Shown here: one piece after another, positions 28,195 through 37,027 of the stretch
Numbering within the stretch: position 1 is the stretch's first letter
Layout: every line of letters begins with the position of its first letter
Program-made: the position numbers and the translations under genes
Origin: Acinetobacter haemolyticus CIP 64.3 = MTCC 9819
GTDB lineage: Bacteria > Pseudomonadota > Gammaproteobacteria > Pseudomonadales > Moraxellaceae
Length of the DNA stretch: 60,645 nt
Assembly: GCF_000369065.1 (NCBI RefSeq)
Contig: NZ_KB849812.1
Location: forward strand, 1-60,645
Direction: 5' to 3'
Notes under the pieces: model-generated
What the model was told of the DNA's origin: nothing
The model's input: the letters and a program-made list of their open reading frames with translations, nothing else
Database searches by the model: none

Positions 28195-28227
28195 AAAGGC
28201 ATTGAGGTTATCCTCAATGCCTTTTTT
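28195..28227 (+). terminator. Rho-independent terminator of the fumarase gene
   Basis: The 13-bp stem AAAGGCATTGAGG / CCTCAATGCCTTT has a TTAT loop and is followed by a run of T. Confidence 0.92.
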
Positions 28228-28303
28228 AATGCTTGAAATTTGATAATACGATGAAACCTCTATTACACTGCTTAAACATTAACAAGGGAGGGCGCTCAAT
28301 ATT

Positions 28304-29560
28304 ATGCTTTATCAAAGATTCTTACTTCTATCCACATTTGCTATTTGTTCTAGCAGCTATGCTCAAAGTGAACCTGACTTACAGCAACAGATCAATAATT
28401 TAAAACAACAACTTGCTGCACTCGAAACCAAACTACACCAACAACAAGCTAAAGCATCAGATGAGAAAATAGAGACCACCCACACTGAGGCTAAAAAAAG
28501 TAAAGTTGAAGTCGGAGGAGCAGTTCGTGCCAATTTAGGTATCAACTCATACGAAAAAGGCAATAAAGACCGTCATGGCGATTTTGATTTCGATATGATC
28601 GCACTCAAATTTAATGGCAATGTTGACGACATCCTGCTCGGTGCAGAACTGCGTTTTTATGACTACATGACGACCGTCAAATATGCGTGGTTGGGTTATG
28701 AATTCCTACCGAATTGGGAAGTTAAAGCTGGAATTACACCTGTGCGCTTTGGTAATCAACCTTATAACTCTCACAGCTACTATTTCAGCCCCAATTATTA
28801 TATTGGTCTAGAGGATGACTTTGATCTTGGGATCTTAGTTTCACGTCAAATGAAAGATAATTGGCGACTGGATTTAGGCTTCTATAAAAATGATGAATTA
28901 GGCGGTGTTGATGGTTATGTTGATGATCGTAGTAAACGCTACTCATACGATGTAGTTGGCGTACGAACTAAAGGTGAGGATATTTATGCTGAGCCCACAC
29001 AAAAAATTGGTGAATACAATACGCTTGCAGGTCGCGTAGGTTATCAATTCGATATCGGTGGGGTTATCAGTGAAATAGGTACATCGGCCCTTTATGGTGG
29101 ATTACATGACAACCAAAACCGTGTCGGAAATTACCACGCATGGGCGGTTCATCTCAATAGTAATTATCAGCGTTGGAACTTCCAATTACAGCACAGCCAA
29201 TATGACTACAATGTCAACAACAATGCAGATCGCATGATTGTAGGTGCCTACGGTTTTTATGATTCTATAGCGGCTCAGGCCAAGTCATTAAGTGCAAATA
29301 TTGCTTATACATTACCCATTTCTCTAGGGCCAATTTCGCAACTACAATTTTATAATGATTACGGGATGATTTACGATAAATCTGACAATAGCCGCGATAC
29401 TATCATGAACACGACAGGTGTTGCGGTTTCTGCGGGTAATTTCTTTAGCTATATCGACTTTGTGAACGCAAAAAATCAACCTTTCATCGGAGGAAGCGTT
29501 GCAGGTGATAGTTCTAAAACTGAACAACGTTTTAATATTAACTTAGGTTACTATTTCTAA
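28304..29560 (+). CDS. Outer-membrane porin with N-terminal coiled coil
   Basis: The 418-residue precursor has a signal peptide (about residues 1-20, ending SYA). A short Gln-rich coiled coil (about 24-60) follows, then a beta-barrel region rich in alternating aromatic and polar residues that ends in the terminal Phe (GYYF) required for BAM assembly. The coiled coil before the barrel is seen in OprP/OprO-like and DcaP-like trimeric porins. I cannot decide the substrate class. The start ATG has GGGAGGG upstream. No PhoB-like repeat is seen in its promoter, so a phosphate porin role is not supported. Confidence 0.78.
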   Translation: MLYQRFLLLSTFAICSSSYAQSEPDLQQQINNLKQQLAALETKLHQQQAKASDEKIETTHTEAKKSKVEVGGAVRANLGINSYEKGNKDRHGDFDFDMIALKFNGNVDDILLGAELRFYDYMTTVKYAWLGYEFLPNWEVKAGITPVRFGNQPYNSHSYYFSPNYYIGLEDDFDLGILVSRQMKDNWRLDLGFYKNDELGGVDGYVDDRSKRYSYDVVGVRTKGEDIYAEPTQKIGEYNTLAGRVGYQFDIGGVISEIGTSALYGGLHDNQNRVGNYHAWAVHLNSNYQRWNFQLQHSQYDYNVNNNADRMIVGAYGFYDSIAAQAKSLSANIAYTLPISLGPISQLQFYNDYGMIYDKSDNSRDTIMNTTGVAVSAGNFFSYIDFVNAKNQPFIGGSVAGDSSKTEQRFNINLGYYF

Positions 29561-29575
29561 GCTTTAATTACCTAT

Positions 29576-29612
29576 ATGTAGAAAGGCAAAACTAGATTGC
29601 GCCTTTCTACAT
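29576..29612. terminator. Inverted repeat between porin and lipoprotein genes
   Basis: The perfect 12-bp stem ATGTAGAAAGGC / GCCTTTCTACAT has a 13-nt loop in a convergent gap. There is no long T run, so it may act as a transcript-stabilising or weak termination hairpin. Confidence 0.6.
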
Positions 29613-29628
29613 AGATTATCATGGCATA

Positions 29629-30345
29629 TTACCACGTCAAAGGATTCCATAATTTAAAAGGCTTCACGAGATGCACTTCTGATTTAGCATCATATTTTTC
29701 AGGTTTAAGCTCTTGGGGTTTGGAACGTACTTTCCCCGATTCTTCCTGTGCCACAAAATTATAACTAGACGATTTTAAACGGGTAAATGCGATTTCCTGA
29801 CGAGCAACTTTATCAGGTGTTGGCATAAATGGACCTGAACGCACACTACGCTCGACTTTGTTCTCTTCGTCGTACTTAATAAAATAGGTCTGCCCTGCGT
29901 CCACGCTAAAATCGATGTACTTCGGTTTTTGAAAATGTAATCCAACCAAAGGACGACTCACACTTAAACGATAAGTGCCAGCAGGCAATTCAAGCCAATA
30001 ATAGTGATTATGCAATAAGCTTGGAATGCGATGCCCATTGATAAATAAATTTGCAGCGGCGATCTCTTGGCGATTCCAACGCGTATCAGGACGATATAAG
30101 TAGACCACAGCAGCCTGCTCATTTTGCGGTTTAATCGGACTGAAATGCTGACCTAATTTTTGATTTACCCAACCACCCACTGTGAAACCACCCACATGGT
30201 ATTGATCAAATAAACCAGGCTCTTTCTCAGTATCAATAGGTGGTAGCGTTGCAGTCAGCGCTGTTGGTTTTTCTTCAACTGTCTTATGACTTTGACAGCC
30301 TGCCAACACCCCTGCACAGCACAATGATAATATTAAATAACGCAT
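29629..30345 (-). CDS. DUF2846-domain lipoprotein
   Basis: The 238-residue precursor has a lipoprotein signal with lipobox LAGC near residue 16. A DUF2846-like beta domain follows, with AAVVYLYRP near residue 83 and a segment running from ELPAGTYRLSV to DAGQTYFIKYD. The family function is unknown; members are envelope lipoproteins. I chose the ATG at 30345 because GAGG lies 6 nt upstream; the TTG at 30357 is less likely. Confidence 0.8.
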   Translation of the reverse strand: MRYLILSLCCAGVLAGCQSHKTVEEKPTALTATLPPIDTEKEPGLFDQYHVGGFTVGGWVNQKLGQHFSPIKPQNEQAAVVYLYRPDTRWNRQEIAAANLFINGHRIPSLLHNHYYWLELPAGTYRLSVSRPLVGLHFQKPKYIDFSVDAGQTYFIKYDEENKVERSVRSGPFMPTPDKVARQEIAFTRLKSSSYNFVAQEESGKVRSKPQELKPEKYDAKSEVHLVKPFKLWNPLTW

Positions 30346-30446
30346 GACATCCCTCAAGGCGTTTTCTTGGATTTATTTTTAACTACGCAATACTATGCGG
30401 ATTTTTCAATTTTTAAGATTAACACCTCAACGTCTAATTGCAAATA

Positions 30447-30484
30447 AAAAAAGCATGAAAAGCGAAGCCTTTCATGCTTTTTAG
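30447..30484 (-). terminator. Terminator of the clpP-clpX operon
   Basis: Read on the minus strand, AAAAAGCATGAAA pairs with TTTCATGCTTTTT around a GGCTTCGC-containing loop, and a run of T follows. Confidence 0.85.
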
Positions 30485-30505
30485 ATAAACGATACAAGAT
30501 CAGGA

Positions 30506-31816
30506 TTATGCTGACTTGGAGTCGATCACCTTTAAGTCTTTCTTTTCAACTGTTTCTACACTGGTCGTTTGAGGTAAGCGCTCAGCCTTAAACTTCGGCT
30601 TCGCTGTTCCATTGATCACAGCTTCATCAACAATCACAGTACCCACATCTGAACGACTCGGTAAATCATACATCGTTTCAAGCAGTACATTTTCCAAGAT
30701 AGAACGCAGACCGCGAGCCCCTGTATTACGTTCTAATGCTTTCTTCGCCACCGCACGTAAAGCTGACTCTTCGAAGACTAGATCTACATCTTCCATCGTA
30801 AACAAATACTGGTATTGACGAGTTAATGCATTTTTCGGTTCTGTCAGAATCTGCATTAATGCCTCTTCATCCAGTTCTTCTAATGTTGCAATCACAGGCA
30901 AACGACCAATGAATTCTGGAATCAAACCAAACTTCACAAGATCTGTTGCTTCCACCTGACGGAATAGTTCAGAGACTTTTTTACTGTCATCTTTGTTTTT
31001 CACATCAGCGGTGAAACCAATTCCACCTTTTTCTTGACGCTGCTGGACAATTTTTTCCAAACCAGAGAACGCACCACCACAAATAAACAAAATATTTGCA
31101 GTATCAATCTGAATGAATTCTTGCTGAGGATGCTTACGGCCACCTTGTGGAGGAATTGATGCGACAGTACCTTCAATCATTTTTAATAACGCTTGCTGTA
31201 CGCCTTCACCAGACACATCACGGGTAATCGATGGATTTTCAGATTTACGCGTAATCTTATCAATCTCATCAATATAGATGATTCCTTTTTGCGCTTTCTC
31301 AACATCATAGTCAGCTTTTTGCAAAAGCTTTTGTACAATGTTTTCAACATCTTCCCCTACATAACCAGCTTCGGTTAATGTAGTTGCATCAGCCATTGCA
31401 AAAGGAACATCGAGTAAACGTGCAAGTGTTTGTGCAAGTAAAGTTTTACCTGAACCTGTAGGTCCAATCAGCAAAATATTACTTTTCGCAATCTCAATCT
31501 CTTTATGTGTATGACCTGACTGCCCTGCTTTTAAACGCTTGTAGTGGTTGTACACTGCAACAGATAAGGTTTTCTTAGCGATATCTTGTCCAATAACATA
31601 CTGATCCAAGGCAGCACGTATTTCATGCGGCTTAGGCAAAGGTTTACTCGCCCAATCACCTGCCTCAACTTGTTGACTCGTTTGAACCAAGTCCATGCAG
31701 ACATCCACACACTCATTACAAATATATGCGTCCTCACCTGCAATCAGTTTCCCGACTTCAGACTGCGTTTTACCGCAAAATGAACAATGTTTTTGTCCTT
31801 GAGGATGTTCGGACAT
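30506..31816 (-). CDS. clpX: ClpX, ATPase subunit of the ClpXP protease
   Basis: This 436-residue AAA+ unfoldase recognises tagged substrates and feeds them to ClpP. The N-terminal zinc-binding domain uses Cys11, Cys14, Cys33 and Cys36. The Walker A motif GPTGSGKT is at residues 118-125, the pore loop GYVGED near 150 and the Walker B IIYIDEID near 185. The ClpP-docking loop contains the IGF tripeptide in GGIGFTA. It lies 27 bp after clpP in the conserved tig-clpP-clpX order. It is expressed from the clpP promoter unless an internal one exists. Confidence 0.98.
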   Translation of the reverse strand: MSEHPQGQKHCSFCGKTQSEVGKLIAGEDAYICNECVDVCMDLVQTSQQVEAGDWASKPLPKPHEIRAALDQYVIGQDIAKKTLSVAVYNHYKRLKAGQSGHTHKEIEIAKSNILLIGPTGSGKTLLAQTLARLLDVPFAMADATTLTEAGYVGEDVENIVQKLLQKADYDVEKAQKGIIYIDEIDKITRKSENPSITRDVSGEGVQQALLKMIEGTVASIPPQGGRKHPQQEFIQIDTANILFICGGAFSGLEKIVQQRQEKGGIGFTADVKNKDDSKKVSELFRQVEATDLVKFGLIPEFIGRLPVIATLEELDEEALMQILTEPKNALTRQYQYLFTMEDVDLVFEESALRAVAKKALERNTGARGLRSILENVLLETMYDLPSRSDVGTVIVDEAVINGTAKPKFKAERLPQTTSVETVEKKDLKVIDSKSA

Positions 31817-31843
31817 ATTTACTCCAATTCTAAATCTTTAAAA

Positions 31844-32449
31844 TTACGGACGCTTACTTAATACTTGATCAACTAAACCATATTCTTTCGCCGCTTGCGC
31901 TGTCATGAAGTTATCACGATCAGTATCACGAGCCACTGTTTCATAGTCTTGCCCACTATGCTCAGCCATCAAACGATTCAAACGCTCTTTGATAAATAAA
32001 ATCTCACGTGCATGGATTTCGATGTCAGAAGCTTGACCACGGAAGCCACCTAATGGTTGGTGAATCATGACGCGTGCATTTTCAAGACAGTAACGTTTAC
32101 CTTTCGCACCTGCATTTAACAAGAATGCACCCATAGATGCTGCTTGTCCCATACAATAAGTCACAACATCAGGTTTAATAAACTGCATGGTGTCATAAAT
32201 CGCCATACCCGCAGTGACTGAGCCACCTGGTGAATTAATATAAAGGTGAATATCTTTTTCAGGGTTCTCTGCTTCTAAGAATAACATTTGTGCAACGATT
32301 AGGTTTGCCATGTTATCTTCAACTTCGCCCGTTAAGAAAATAACGCGCTCACGCAATAAACGTGAAAAAATATCAAATGAACGTTCACCACGAGATGATT
32401 GCTCAACGACAACAGGAACTAAAGCATTTTCAATTGTTGGAACATACAT
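31844..32449 (-). CDS. clpP: ClpP serine protease subunit
   Basis: This 201-residue subunit forms the tetradecameric protease chamber that works with ClpX or ClpA. The catalytic triad is visible: Ser105 in GQAASMGAF, His130 in [10 protein letters not shown] and an Asp in DTDRDNFM near residue 179. It is close in length to E. coli ClpP. It lies between tig and clpX. The 206-bp gap to tig contains the tig terminator and probably the clpP promoter. Confidence 0.98.
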   Translation of the reverse strand: MYVPTIENALVPVVVEQSSRGERSFDIFSRLLRERVIFLTGEVEDNMANLIVAQMLFLEAENPEKDIHLYINSPGGSVTAGMAIYDTMQFIKPDVVTYCMGQAASMGAFLLNAGAKGKRYCLENARVMIHQPLGGFRGQASDIEIHAREILFIKERLNRLMAEHSGQDYETVARDTDRDNFMTAQAAKEYGLVDQVLSKRP

Positions 32450-32612
32450 ACGTTTATTTATTCCTAAATTATTGTGACTCGGTCTATGCCAACAATATGA
32501 GGGATAATCGATGAAATTGCAAAAGGTTCACTCTGAATTATTCGATTATTTCAGCTGATTTTTGGCAATTTTTCGACAAATTAACACATTCATAACAGAG
32601 ACAAAGACAGAT

Positions 32613-32636
32613 AAAAAAAGGCGCTTACGCGCCTTT
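32613..32636 (-). terminator. Terminator of tig
   Basis: The stem AAAGGCGC / GCGCCTTT has a 4-nt loop, with seven T following on the minus strand. It separates tig from clpP transcription. Confidence 0.88.
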
Positions 32637-32655
32637 CTTCAGAACTTTTGAAAAA

Positions 32656-33987
32656 TTAGCCACGGCGAGCTTGTTGTTCTTTCAATAAGTCTTCATAACT
32701 GATCGCAACATCAGTTACTTTAGCAGCAGCTAAAATGTGATCAACCACTTGATCTTCTAACACAACAGCTTCAATTTGAGCGCGTTGTTGTTTGTCATTT
32801 TTGAAGTATTCAACAACTTCTGTTGGATCTTCATAAGAAGAAGCCATGTCATCGATATAAGCATCAACACGTGCTTGATCAACTTCAAGTTTAGCATCAG
32901 CCAATACTTTGCTTACCAATACGCCTAGCTTAACTGATTTCTCAGCTTGTTCTTTGAACAATTCATCAGGAAGCATGCTGCTGTCAAATGCACCTGCGCC
33001 TTGAGCACCAAACTGCTGAGTGAATTGTTGGATCATTTGTTGACGTTGACGGTCAATTTCTTGAGCAACCATAGAAGCTGGAACTTCAATTTCGTTTGCA
33101 GCAACAAGTGCATCAAATGCCGCTTGTTTTACTTGGTTACGAAGACCATTGCGAACTTCACGTTCCATATTCTTACGAACGTCAGCTTTTAATTTGTCTA
33201 AGCCTTCTTCTTCAGTTAAACCAAAGATTTTTAAGAACTCAGCATCAATCTCTGGAAGCTTTTGTTTTTCAACAAGCTTTACAGTGATTTTGAATTGAGC
33301 TGCTTTACCAGCCAAGTTTTCAGCTTGATAGTCTTCAGGGAAAGTAACATCAATCACTTTCTCTTCGCCTTTTTTCATGCCGATGATGCCATCTTCAAAA
33401 CCTGGAATCATACGACCTGAACCAAGAACAAGTTTAAAGTCTTCAGCAGCACCACCTTCAAACTTCTCACCATCAACTGTACCTTCAAAGTCGAAAGTCA
33501 CTTGCATGTCTTTTTTCGCCATGCCTTTGGTTTCAGTCCAAGAAGCACGCTGCTTTTGCAAGTTTTCAATCATGACATCAACGTCTTTATCATTGATTTC
33601 TGATGACTTACGTTCAACTTCTAAGTCAGCAAAAGCTTTCACTTCTACTTCTGGATAAACTTCAACAGTTGCTTCATAAACTAAAGCATCATCTTTGTTT
33701 TCCACTTTCTCAATGTTCGGCATACCGACAGCATTGATTTTCTCTTGTTGAATTGCTTCGAAAACAGTGTCACGGATGACGTCATTTACAACTTCTTGAT
33801 AAATGCTTGCACCATATTCACGGCGAACAACATTTAAAGGCACCTTACCTGGACGGAAGCCGTTGATCTTCACAGTTTTGGCAGTGCGTTTTAAGCGAGC
33901 TTCAAATTGCTCGTTAACACGGCTCGTCGGTACAGAAACATTTAAACGACGGGCAACGCCCGAAACCGCTTCAGTCGTTACTTGCAT
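32656..33987 (-). CDS. tig: Trigger factor chaperone
   Basis: This 443-residue ribosome-bound chaperone binds nascent chains at the exit tunnel. The N-terminal ribosome-binding motif is seen as [12 protein letters not shown] (about residues 43-54). The central peptidyl-prolyl isomerase domain spans about 160-245 ([26 protein letters not shown]). The C-terminal helical chaperone domain follows. It starts the conserved tig-clpP-clpX region and has its own terminator. Confidence 0.98.
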   Translation of the reverse strand: MQVTTEAVSGVARRLNVSVPTSRVNEQFEARLKRTAKTVKINGFRPGKVPLNVVRREYGASIYQEVVNDVIRDTVFEAIQQEKINAVGMPNIEKVENKDDALVYEATVEVYPEVEVKAFADLEVERKSSEINDKDVDVMIENLQKQRASWTETKGMAKKDMQVTFDFEGTVDGEKFEGGAAEDFKLVLGSGRMIPGFEDGIIGMKKGEEKVIDVTFPEDYQAENLAGKAAQFKITVKLVEKQKLPEIDAEFLKIFGLTEEEGLDKLKADVRKNMEREVRNGLRNQVKQAAFDALVAANEIEVPASMVAQEIDRQRQQMIQQFTQQFGAQGAGAFDSSMLPDELFKEQAEKSVKLGVLVSKVLADAKLEVDQARVDAYIDDMASSYEDPTEVVEYFKNDKQQRAQIEAVVLEDQVVDHILAAAKVTDVAISYEDLLKEQQARRG

Positions 33988-34159
33988 GGCTTCCTCGATA
34001 TTTAGTTAGTAGTAACAATTTTTTAAAGTGCCACATTATATGACAACTTTTCAGATATACAAAATTAGATGATGAAAAAGTCACTTTATCTGCCCACCCA
34101 CCCTAATTTATTAAGATTCTTAAATCAAACTTAAAACAATGTTTCTTTTTGTTGTTAAT

Positions 34160-34178
34160 GATAAGTTTTATCATTATC
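34160..34178 (+). promoter_or_regulatory. Fur box upstream of the TonB-dependent receptor gene
   Basis: The complement of this 19-mer reads GATAATGATAAAACTTATC. It matches the Fur consensus GATAATGATAATCATTATC at 16 of 19 positions. It ends 66 bp before the receptor start, the right place for iron repression. Further TCATT/AATGA hexamers flank it. Confidence 0.8.
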
Positions 34179-34244
34179 ATTAACACATCTATATACCACC
34201 CACATTCTCGTGACTTTTATTTTTGTTTAGGGATATTTTTAATT

Positions 34245-36434
34245 ATGGCAAGGTTTAATCCTCATCCTCTCTCCGCCGCTTTGCTCGCGCTTGCATCGAG
34301 TACTGTATATGCCAATAACAATGAGCCAACCACCCATCAGCTCTCAACCATTGTGGTATCTGCTGCAGGTTACGAGCAAGACATTAAAAATGCGCCTGCT
34401 TCTATTAGTGTTGTAACAAAAGAAGATATTGAAAAGAAAAATGCGACCAGCATTGCGGATCTACTTACTGATATTCCTGGTATCGATATCCGTGATGGTA
34501 TCGGCAAGACCTCTGGCTTAAATATTAAAATGCGGGGCTTAGGAAATGAATACAGTCTAATTCTGATTGATGGTCGTCGCCAAACCACCTCTTCAGACGT
34601 GACACCAAATGGTTTTGGTGAATCCGCTAATGGTTTTTTACCACCGTTGGTTTCTATTGAACGCATTGAAGTGATTCGAGGACCAATGGCTACACGCTAT
34701 GGCTCTGAAGCAATGGGTGGTGTGATTAACATTATTACCAAAAAGATTAGCAATGAATGGAATGGTAATGTCACTGTAAGTGGCAATGTGATGGAACATG
34801 GCGGTGAAGCCGATTCATGGAAAACCAGCTTAGTCGTAAATGGTCCTATTATTCAGGATAAACTTGGCGTACAACTACGTGGTTCTTATTTAGATCGTCA
34901 AAAGTCGGAACGTGTTCCAGGCACGTCAGGTCGTGATCCTCGCCCAAGCGAAGCAGATATCTATGATATCGGTGGAAAATTATCATTTAAATTGAATGAT
35001 CAAAATAGTTTTTGGATAGATGGCTTTCACTCAAATCAAACTTATAAAAACGATGATAGCCGTTTAGGTACACAAGATTGGACGACCGTACCAAGAGGTG
35101 CAACGGAACTGGGCGCTACAGGCTATAAAGATAAATTAGAGTTTAAACGTGATCAGATTGCTTTAGGTCATGACGGTGACTATAGTTTTGGTCAATGGAC
35201 CTCCTATGTTAGTCAAACCAAAACTGAAACGATTGGGCGCACTATACCGCATAATACTTTCCCAGGAAATGCCTCAGCAGGTCAGGATCGTACATTAAAG
35301 AATACTGATTTTGTTGCCGACTCGCATGTAGTTTTACCTATTGCTGATCATAAGTTAACTGTCGGTGCTGAATATAAAGAGGCTAAAATTGCAGATGACA
35401 TAGCTGGCTTTGGTTCTACGTTCAAAAAAGACTCTTTCTCTGTCTATGCTGAAGATGAATGGCGTATTCTCGAAAATCTCGGTTTCACTCTTGGTGGTCG
35501 TTATGAAGATCACTCTGGATTCGGTGGTCAATTTAGCCCACGTGCTTACCTAGTCTGGAACGCAAATGACAACTTGACGCTAAAAGGTGGTGTCAGCACA
35601 GGCTACAAAGCACCTTCAGCCAAAGACCTTCACAATGGTATTATCAGTATCACTGGACAAGGAACCTCTTTTAATGTGGGGTCCCCAAACTTAAAACCAG
35701 AAGAATCAACCAACTATGAGCTTGGGTTTAATTATAACAATGGCAATTTAGACCTTACCACTACAGCGTTCTTTAATAAGATTAAGAACCTGATTACAGA
35801 TGGGCCAGAATTATTAAATTGTTCTTCTGCAACAAATCCAAATCAACCAGGTTGTGTGAGTTATGGTTCACATATTACCCAAAATAGCTTTAACCAAAAA
35901 ATCAATGCGGATGAAGCAGAAACCAAAGGTATTGAACTTAGTCTCAAATATAGCATTATTCCAGAATGGGACATTAAAGCAGCATATACTTACATGGAAT
36001 CAGAAATTACCAAGGGTAAAAACAAAGGTTCATACCTAAGTAACGTACCCAAGAATGCCTTTAATATGACCTCAACTTGGCATATCAATGATGCATTTGA
36101 TTTATGGTTGCAGCATGAATACAAGTCAGATCGTAAGCGTTACGATACTGAACAAACTACCGGTGATGCCGCTATTATTTACAATGCAACCAATAACAAA
36201 CTAAAAGGCTATAATTTATTCAACTTAGGTGCTAGTTACAGCGTTAATGATCAATTACGTTTTAATGGTTCTGTCAACAACTTACTCGACAAAGACTTTA
36301 GCAGTAATGGTTCATATATAGATGCTCAGGGTAATCCTGCCTCTTATTATGACTACATGCAAATCAGCTCAAGTATGTCAGGCACCTACCTATCAGGTCG
36401 TAACTATTGGTTATCTATATCTTATGATTTCTAA
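34245..36434 (+). CDS. TonB-dependent catecholate siderophore receptor (FepA/PirA-like)
   Basis: The 729-residue precursor has a signal peptide (about residues 1-25), a TonB-box-like STIVVSA segment, a plug domain (about 40-160) and a 22-strand barrel ending in YDF. The plug blocks IRGPMATRYGSEAMGGVINIIT and TTSSDVTPNGFG are close to the FepA/CirA/PirA class of catecholate receptors, so ferric enterobactin-like ligands are likely. I chose the ATG at 34245 (MARFNPHP); the frame upstream to 34149 runs through the Fur box and cannot be coding. Iron repression by Fur is inferred from that box. Confidence 0.88.
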   Translation: MARFNPHPLSAALLALASSTVYANNNEPTTHQLSTIVVSAAGYEQDIKNAPASISVVTKEDIEKKNATSIADLLTDIPGIDIRDGIGKTSGLNIKMRGLGNEYSLILIDGRRQTTSSDVTPNGFGESANGFLPPLVSIERIEVIRGPMATRYGSEAMGGVINIITKKISNEWNGNVTVSGNVMEHGGEADSWKTSLVVNGPIIQDKLGVQLRGSYLDRQKSERVPGTSGRDPRPSEADIYDIGGKLSFKLNDQNSFWIDGFHSNQTYKNDDSRLGTQDWTTVPRGATELGATGYKDKLEFKRDQIALGHDGDYSFGQWTSYVSQTKTETIGRTIPHNTFPGNASAGQDRTLKNTDFVADSHVVLPIADHKLTVGAEYKEAKIADDIAGFGSTFKKDSFSVYAEDEWRILENLGFTLGGRYEDHSGFGGQFSPRAYLVWNANDNLTLKGGVSTGYKAPSAKDLHNGIISITGQGTSFNVGSPNLKPEESTNYELGFNYNNGNLDLTTTAFFNKIKNLITDGPELLNCSSATNPNQPGCVSYGSHITQNSFNQKINADEAETKGIELSLKYSIIPEWDIKAAYTYMESEITKGKNKGSYLSNVPKNAFNMTSTWHINDAFDLWLQHEYKSDRKRYDTEQTTGDAAIIYNATNNKLKGYNLFNLGASYSVNDQLRFNGSVNNLLDKDFSSNGSYIDAQGNPASYYDYMQISSSMSGTYLSGRNYWLSISYDF

Positions 36435-36466
36435 TTCAGTCACGTTGTAAAGATTCAGCTTCGGAT

Positions 36467-36525
36467 AAAACCCTTTTTGGGGATTTGGATGAGTTCAAAA
36501 ACTCCAACTCCCTCAAAAGGGTTTT
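36467..36525 (+). terminator. Terminator of the receptor gene
   Basis: AAAACCCTTTT pairs with AAAAGGGTTTT across a long loop that can form its own GGGA/TCCC stem. A+T-rich sequence follows. Confidence 0.65.
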
Positions 36526-36601
36526 AAATTTTAAAAGAAGAATTAGAAATTACCATGGCACTGATGGGAACAGCGAGCGTAAATGAGATTAACCAAGATT
36601 T

Positions 36602-36640
36602 TATTTACCGAGATTAGCCAATATCTCGGTAAATATTTTC
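36602..36640. terminator. Perfect 13-bp inverted repeat upstream of the leuA leader
   Basis: TATTTACCGAGAT (36602-36614) and ATCTCGGTAAATA (36623-36635) form a 13-bp stem with an 8-nt loop, followed by TTTTC. It may be a second terminator or insulator. Nothing else coding is seen in 36526-36745. Confidence 0.6.
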
Positions 36641-36745
36641 ATTATTTTTCTATTTAGCGCAAAAATAGGAAATTATTTCTTGTTCATACAAATTAAAATG
36701 CTTTATAGGTTTAGATAGACCTTTGCAGTTGCCTGTATTTTCACC

Positions 36746-36774
36746 TAGACTGTTTTCTATTACGTGATTAATAT
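36746..36774 (+). promoter_or_regulatory. Candidate leuA promoter
   Basis: TAGACT (36746-36751) and TAATAT (36769-36774) are separated by exactly 17 bp. Each matches the sigma-70 consensus at 4 of 6 positions. The predicted start near 36781 lies about 28 nt before the leader peptide. Confidence 0.45.
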
Positions 36775-36808
36775 AGCAACACAACCTAATAACTGCGTTG
36801 AATGGTAG

Positions 36809-36895
36809 ATGATGAAAACAAATCGCGGCTTTATCCATCCGTCTCATAAAAAACATCTCGCTGCTCTCCTGATGCTGCGCCTCGCGCGCATATAA
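36809..36895 (+). CDS. Probable leucine leader peptide of leuA (attenuator)
   Basis: A short frame of 28 codons (27 if the second ATG at 36812 is used) ends in HLAALLMLRLARI. Five leucines fall within ten codons. All five are CTC or CTG, which are uncommon in this A+T-rich genome. A candidate promoter lies upstream, and a G+C-rich hairpin with a T run overlaps its end. Leader peptides rich in the end-product amino acid control leucine operons by attenuation in many gammaproteobacteria. The ribosome-binding site is weak (GGTAG). A minus-strand frame of 68 codons also covers this DNA but shows no coding character. Confidence 0.5.
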   Translation: MMKTNRGFIHPSHKKHLAALLMLRLARI

Positions 36896-36902
36896 CTTTT
36901 TT
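36872..36902 (+). terminator. Candidate attenuator hairpin in the leuA leader
   Basis: ATGC and GCGC (with one bulged T) pair with GCGC and GCAT around a CTC loop (36872-36891). Six T follow at 36897-36902. The 5' arm lies inside the leucine-rich codons, so a ribosome stalled there would block the stem. Confidence 0.5.
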
Positions 36903-37027
36903 GACCTAAATTTTTAGGTACTCGACACAGATTCTCTTTAAATTATTTCGAATAGACACCATATATAAAGTAGCACGTTGCATTTACGCTGAGTTTGCAA
37001 CCCCTGCTATGACAAGGAGTTAGCAAA

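Noticed and set aside
34149..34244. Upstream extension of the TonB-dependent receptor
   Set aside because: This stretch contains the Fur box, and its translation is Ile/Phe-rich without signal-peptide logic. The ATG at 34245 gives a normal signal peptide.
36650..36856. 68-codon minus-strand frame upstream of leuA
   Set aside because: It overlaps the leader peptide and promoter candidate, has no ribosome-binding site and its composition is not protein-like. The + strand interpretation explains more.
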